Shown here: positions 4,218-7,238 of the stretch, one piece after another
Numbering within the stretch: position 1 is the first letter of the stretch
Layout of the letters: the number at the start of each line of letters is the position of its first letter
NCBI GenBank assembly: GCA_000434295.1
Contig: HF994932.1
Span: forward strand, 120,942 to 128,179
DNA from: Acetobacter sp. CAG:977
GTDB lineage: Bacteria; Pseudomonadota; Alphaproteobacteria; CAAGCB01; CAG-977
Direction: 5' to 3'
Length of the DNA: 7,238 nucleotides
Notes under the pieces: model-generated
Seen by the model: only the letters and a program-made list of their open reading frames with translations
What the model was told of the DNA's origin: nothing
Database searches by the model: none
Program-made: the position numbers and the translations under genes

Positions 4218-6116
4218 ATGGATGTATCCGCCGTTAAATATAATAAGCAGTTAAATGCCTTTGCCGCTCCGAAAATCAGCGTCCAAGACACGGGCGACGC
4301 CTTTTTGTCTTTATTGGACAATTTCAGAACTTCGGGGTCTGCGGAAGAAAGCTCGAACCGCGTTTTGGCACGCATCAGCGAAAAAGCTAACGCCCCTGCC
4401 GTTTTTAAGAATACGGCTCAAAACGCTGCGTCGGCATCGCAGACGAGCTCTCGCGACGACATAACGGATAACAAAGAACCCCCAAAAAACGAAAAGCCTC
4501 AACAAAGCGCTCAAAAAGACGATGGCGCTGGGCAAAAGATTCCCGATAAAGAAAATACTGCCCCGACGGCAACTGATGACGTTCAAAATCAATCCGGAAC
4601 GACAGCTGCGGAAAACAATAAAAATACCGACAACTCTGAAAAAGCCGATGCCGCCGCCGAACAAATCGTTGACGGTGCCGAATCGGACAAAGTAAACAAT
4701 GCGGCAGATGAGACGGAAAAAACCGATGTTTCGGATTCCGATGACGCCCTTTACGGAAACGCCGCCGTCGTTGTGGGAAGTCAGATCGCCCGTTCCGTAA
4801 GCGACGCAACGCAAGAAAACGCTCAGGATACGGACATTTCGGAAAACGGTTTGAAAATTCCCGCCGCGAATAAAGACGGTGCTGCGGAAACGAACGTTGC
4901 CGCTCCGGATGCCGCCGAAACAATCGCAGGAACGAATCAAAATTCACAACAGAACGCTAAACCCGGCGAAAACGAAACGGAATTGAATTTGAAAAACATT
5001 TCTTCCGCCTCCGTCGCGGACGCCGCCAAACAACAGGGATCGGAAACCGTTGACGTTTCCGGCCAAGAGGCTCAATCGAAACTTTCCGACGGCGCCTTTT
5101 CCGTAAAAGCCGACGCTCAAAAATCGGAAGCGGATATTCAGGCGGAAGAGCTTTCCGAAGCTTTGCCGAAAGGAAACAACGTCAAAATTGAAACTTCTGT
5201 TGTTTCCGAAACGGCATCGGTCGCTGCGACGACACAAAAAGCCTCCGCCGCCGAAAAAGGCGTTTCCGAAACACGGAACGGTGACGGTGTTGATGAAACG
5301 GGCTTTTTCCAAAATTCTTTAAAAAGCGAAAACTCCGTGAACGTTCAAGGTGTTGAGGCTGTTTCTTCTCAGGATAAATCTCAAAGCCGTTCCGAAGCTC
5401 AGGCTCAGCAACAACAGGCTCAACAGCAACAGCAGTCCGCAAACACGGTTCAAAACATCGGCGCATCAGCCGCCAACGTTTCCGCATCTCAGCTGACGGA
5501 ATTTCAATCGGCGCTAAAAGGCGGAATTGATGGCGTTTCGGGCGTATCCGGGACATCGGGCAGTCAAGGAACGGGCGAAGCCGGGCAAAGCCTTTTTAAC
5601 GTGCAGGGCAACACCTTAAAAGGCAAAGCCGTTGCCGGTAACGCTTCGACAGTTTCCGCGAAAACCGTCCCGACGAACGAGCTGGTCGACCAAATAAAGG
5701 TCAGCATTTCCAAAGCCGCAAAAGAAGGGTTGGAAAAAATCAACATTAACCTCAAGCCTAAAGAATTGGGCAATATCCAAGTCAAGCTGGAAGTCGATCA
5801 CGACGGCAACATGAAAGCGTCAATCATCGCCAGCCGCCCCGAAACGCTGGATCTGTTACAAAAAGACGCCTCCGTTTTGCGCCAGGCTTTGGCGGATGCG
5901 GGCTTAAAAACCGGTGATAACGCGTTCAGTTTCAGCTATCGCGGCGAACATCAGCAAAATGCGGAATCTTTTGCCCAAAACGGCAACGGACATCGCAACG
6001 GATCGGAATCTGCCTTTAACAATTCCGACGCCCCGAACGCCGAAGCGGACGATTTGACCGAAGCGATTATTGTTTCGGGCTGGACGTCCCGCCACGCTTT
6101 GAACATTCGGGTTTAA
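4218..6116 (+). CDS. fliK: Flagellar hook-length control protein FliK
   Basis: FliK is exported by the flagellar type III apparatus, measures hook length and switches export from hook to filament substrates. The 632-residue product has the typical two-part design. Residues 1 to about 485 are a low-complexity, unstructured region rich in Ala, Ser, Asn, Gln, Asp and Glu, without a signal peptide or membrane segment, including a Gln tract at 395-406. The C-terminal Flg_hook domain (about 488-575) contains INLKPKELGNIQVKLEVD (509-526), PETLDLLQKDASVLRQALAD (541-560) and AGLKTGD (561-567), the export-switch core. A further disordered tail follows. The gene lies 26 nt behind the sigma-54 start point and 17 bp ahead of flgD. 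The identification rests on the C-terminal domain and the gene order; the N-terminal part is not expected to be conserved. Confidence 0.93.
   Translation: MDVSAVKYNKQLNAFAAPKISVQDTGDAFLSLLDNFRTSGSAEESSNRVLARISEKANAPAVFKNTAQNAASASQTSSRDDITDNKEPPKNEKPQQSAQKDDGAGQKIPDKENTAPTATDDVQNQSGTTAAENNKNTDNSEKADAAAEQIVDGAESDKVNNAADETEKTDVSDSDDALYGNAAVVVGSQIARSVSDATQENAQDTDISENGLKIPAANKDGAAETNVAAPDAAETIAGTNQNSQQNAKPGENETELNLKNISSASVADAAKQQGSETVDVSGQEAQSKLSDGAFSVKADAQKSEADIQAEELSEALPKGNNVKIETSVVSETASVAATTQKASAAEKGVSETRNGDGVDETGFFQNSLKSENSVNVQGVEAVSSQDKSQSRSEAQAQQQQAQQQQQSANTVQNIGASAANVSASQLTEFQSALKGGIDGVSGVSGTSGSQGTGEAGQSLFNVQGNTLKGKAVAGNASTVSAKTVPTNELVDQIKVSISKAAKEGLEKININLKPKELGNIQVKLEVDHDGNMKASIIASRPETLDLLQKDASVLRQALADAGLKTGDNAFSFSYRGEHQQNAESFAQNGNGHRNGSESAFNNSDAPNAEADDLTEAIIVSGWTSRHALNIRV
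5397..5435 (+). repeat. CAG/CAA glutamine-rich tract inside fliK
   Basis: The codons here spell AQAQQQQAQQQQQ, a run of mixed CAG and CAA triplets broken by two alanines. Such tracts in the FliK ruler region can change in length by replication slippage without breaking the frame. The mix of CAG and CAA should moderate slippage. Confidence 0.8.
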
Positions 6117-6120
6117 TTTA

Positions 6121-6128
6121 AAGGAGGT
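6121..6128 (+). promoter_or_regulatory. Full-consensus Shine-Dalgarno of flgD
   Basis: AAGGAGGT is a complete match to the 16S rRNA tail and sits 5 bases before the flgD ATG at 6134, just after the fliK stop. It is clearly stronger than the sites of the other genes here and implies high translation of flgD relative to fliK from the same transcript. Confidence 0.9.
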
Positions 6129-6133
6129 AAGCC

Positions 6134-6946
6134 ATGACGGACGTATCCAGCACATCGGCTTTGTCGGGAACGGCGGCATTGACGGATGCCGTTGAAAAAG
6201 GCAAAGATTCTTCGTCTTCGGCGCTTCAGTTGTCGGAAGACTTGAATTCTTTTCTGTACCTTCTGACGACCCAGTTGAAATATCAGGATCCTTTGTCACC
6301 GATGGATTCGACGGAATTTACGAACCAGCTTGTCCAATACGCCGAAGTCGAACAAACCATTCAGACGAACAGCTATTTGGAAACGATCATCATGCAAAAC
6401 AACGCCGGCATGTCCAGTCAGGCCGTCAGCTATATGGACAAAGTCGTTCAGGCGCAAACCAGTTATGTTCCTTTACAGGACGGGTTTGGAAAATTTGCTT
6501 ATATCACGGATGCCGATGCGACGTCCTGCGTGGTTGCCGTCCAAGACAGCGAAGGCAACTTTGTCAAAACCTTCACGGGAGAACTTCCCGCCGGACGTCA
6601 CGTCGTTGATTGGGACGGTACGGACAACGAAGGCAACAAACTGCCTGACGGAGCTTATAAAATCGTTGTTACGGCGACGGGCGCCGACGGCAAAGACGTC
6701 GGTATCACGACGACGGCATACGGTAAAGTTACGGGCGTTGCTTATGACGGTGATTTAATCGCTTTGGGCATGGGAGACGTCGTCGTGAACATGAACAGCG
6801 TTTTGGCCATACACGGGAAAGACGTTTTAAAACCCGAAAGTACGGGAGATTCAGTCATTCCTCCGACAGAAGACGGAAACGGATCTGCAGGAGAAAACAA
6901 CAGCGGCACGGGAACGGGCGACAGCTCAGAATCCGAAGCGGCATAA
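6134..6946 (+). CDS. flgD: Flagellar hook assembly (cap) protein FlgD
   Basis: FlgD is exported through the growing rod and forms the cap on which hook subunits (FlgE) assemble; it is discarded when the hook is complete. The 270-residue product carries the FlgD N-terminal signature SFLYLLTTQLKYQDPLSPMD followed by STEFTNQLVQYAEVEQT (39-75), then a Met/Gln-rich linker and the tandem Tudor/FlgD-Ig region, with the diagnostic VDWDGTDNEGNKLPDGAYKI (158-177). Residues from about 235 to 270 form an extra Gly/Ser/Glu/Asn tail that does not look like part of either domain. No signal peptide is present, as expected for type III export. It sits 17 bp after fliK on the same transcript and before the hook gene. 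Confidence 0.95.
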   Translation: MTDVSSTSALSGTAALTDAVEKGKDSSSSALQLSEDLNSFLYLLTTQLKYQDPLSPMDSTEFTNQLVQYAEVEQTIQTNSYLETIIMQNNAGMSSQAVSYMDKVVQAQTSYVPLQDGFGKFAYITDADATSCVVAVQDSEGNFVKTFTGELPAGRHVVDWDGTDNEGNKLPDGAYKIVVTATGADGKDVGITTTAYGKVTGVAYDGDLIALGMGDVVVNMNSVLAIHGKDVLKPESTGDSVIPPTEDGNGSAGENNSGTGTGDSSESEAA

Positions 6947-6957
6947 AAAATAACAAC

Positions 6958-6993
6958 GCCGCGGACAGAAATAATTCGCGGCACGCATTAAGC
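6958..6993 (+). promoter_or_regulatory. flgD-flgE gap: hairpin overlapping a weak sigma-54-like site
   Basis: GCCGCG (6958-6963) pairs with CGCGGC (6977-6982) around a 13-base loop. There is no T run, so it is not a normal terminator. Overlapping it, GGCACGCATTAAGC (6980-6993) keeps the GG-N10-GC spacing and GGCACG half of a sigma-54 promoter, but has AAGC where TTGC is expected and C before GG. It could give flgE an extra promoter 30-40 nt upstream of its leader, or be chance. Confidence 0.3.
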
Positions 6994-7045
6994 TTTCTTT
7001 CGGACAGAAGCGCCGCTTGAAAGCCTAATCAAAGGGAGAGAAATC

Positions 7046-7238
7046 ATGAGTTTATTTGGAGCTCTTAAATCCGGCGTTTCCGGATTGACGTCGCAATCGA
7101 GCGCTATGGGAATTATTTCCGATAACGTTGCGAACATCAACACGACCGGATACAAAGCCACAACGGCAAAATTTTCAACGCTGGTTACCAAACAGGTATC
7201 GACGACGCAGTATTCCTGCGGCGGCGTCCAATGCCGCC
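7046..7238 (+). CDS. flgE: Flagellar hook protein FlgE, N-terminal fragment
   Basis: The frame starts at the ATG at 7046 behind an AGGGAG ribosome site (7033-7038) and runs off the right edge after 64 complete codons. It begins MSLFGALKSGVSGLTSQSSA and continues GIISDNVANINTTGYK (22-37), which is the N-terminal rod/hook domain (Flg_bb_rod) shared by FlgE, FlgF, FlgG and FlgB/C. The sequence up to LVTKQ and YSCGGVQCR resembles the hook protein of alphaproteobacteria, and the position right after flgD strongly favours FlgE, the subunit of the hook. Two cysteines (58 and 63) are unusual for an axial flagellar protein. The remainder lies outside the window, so rod proteins or a hook-like paralogue cannot be fully excluded. 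Confidence 0.85.
   Translation, partial: MSLFGALKSGVSGLTSQSSAMGIISDNVANINTTGYKATTAKFSTLVTKQVSTTQYSCGGVQCR

Noticed and set aside
4311..4940. Long minus-strand open frame (209 residues) opposite fliK, and several similar ones
   Set aside because: The translations are rich in Arg, Phe and Cys and look like complements of the low-complexity fliK codons; there is no domain, ribosome site or plausible start context.
1..7238. CRISPR arrays, insertion sequences, tRNA genes, phage or toxin-antitoxin genes
   Set aside because: No regularly spaced repeats, transposase-like proteins, terminal inverted repeats, tRNA-like folds or small paired genes were seen; the coding density is high and all but one complete gene are well-known core families.

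Overview
The window looks like chromosomal DNA of a flagellated, double-membraned alphaproteobacterium of moderate GC content. The evidence is a ribosomal protein S4 of the Zn-free alphaproteobacterial type, an MlaA/VacJ lipoprotein directly followed by an MlaC/HpnM-type periplasmic lipid carrier, and flagellar hook genes behind a very clear sigma-54 (-24/-12) promoter. I cannot name the genus. Every gene but one belongs to a well-known family, and I saw no mobile element, CRISPR array, tRNA or rRNA.

Layout. (1) Positions 1-136, minus strand: the first 45 residues of a secreted protein whose remainder lies outside the window. (2) 230-808, plus strand: a LOG-type nucleoside monophosphate phosphoribohydrolase with both signature motifs. 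(3) 805-1692, minus strand: a free-standing protein resembling the C-terminal reactivation (AdoMet-binding) domain of cobalamin-dependent methionine synthase MetH. It lacks the usual RxxxGY-type AdoMet motif and ends early; this is the least ordinary gene here. Genes 2 and 3 are convergent and overlap by 4 bp. (4) 1693-1888: a divergent AT-rich intergenic region with an 8-bp dyad. (5) 1889-3304: mlaA and mlaC as a tight two-gene unit closed by a strong intrinsic terminator. (6) 3346-4139: rpsD as a monocistronic unit with its own TTGACA promoter element, a roughly 97-nt leader that can fold, and a strong terminator. (7) 4165-7238: sigma-54 promoter, fliK, flgD and the start of flgE, all on the plus strand.

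How the genes work together. MlaA (outer membrane) and MlaC (periplasm) belong to the retrograde phospholipid pathway that keeps the outer leaflet of the outer membrane asymmetric; the inner-membrane MlaFEDB part is not in the window. FliK, FlgD and FlgE are the hook-length ruler, the hook cap and the hook subunit. Their co-transcription from a sigma-54 promoter fits a middle-class (hook/basal body) stage of a flagellar hierarchy. rpsD, LOG and the MetH-like protein have no evident functional link to them.

All calls come from reading the sequence and recalling family motifs. No database search was run. The promoter, leader and hairpin calls other than the sigma-54 site and the two terminators are tentative.
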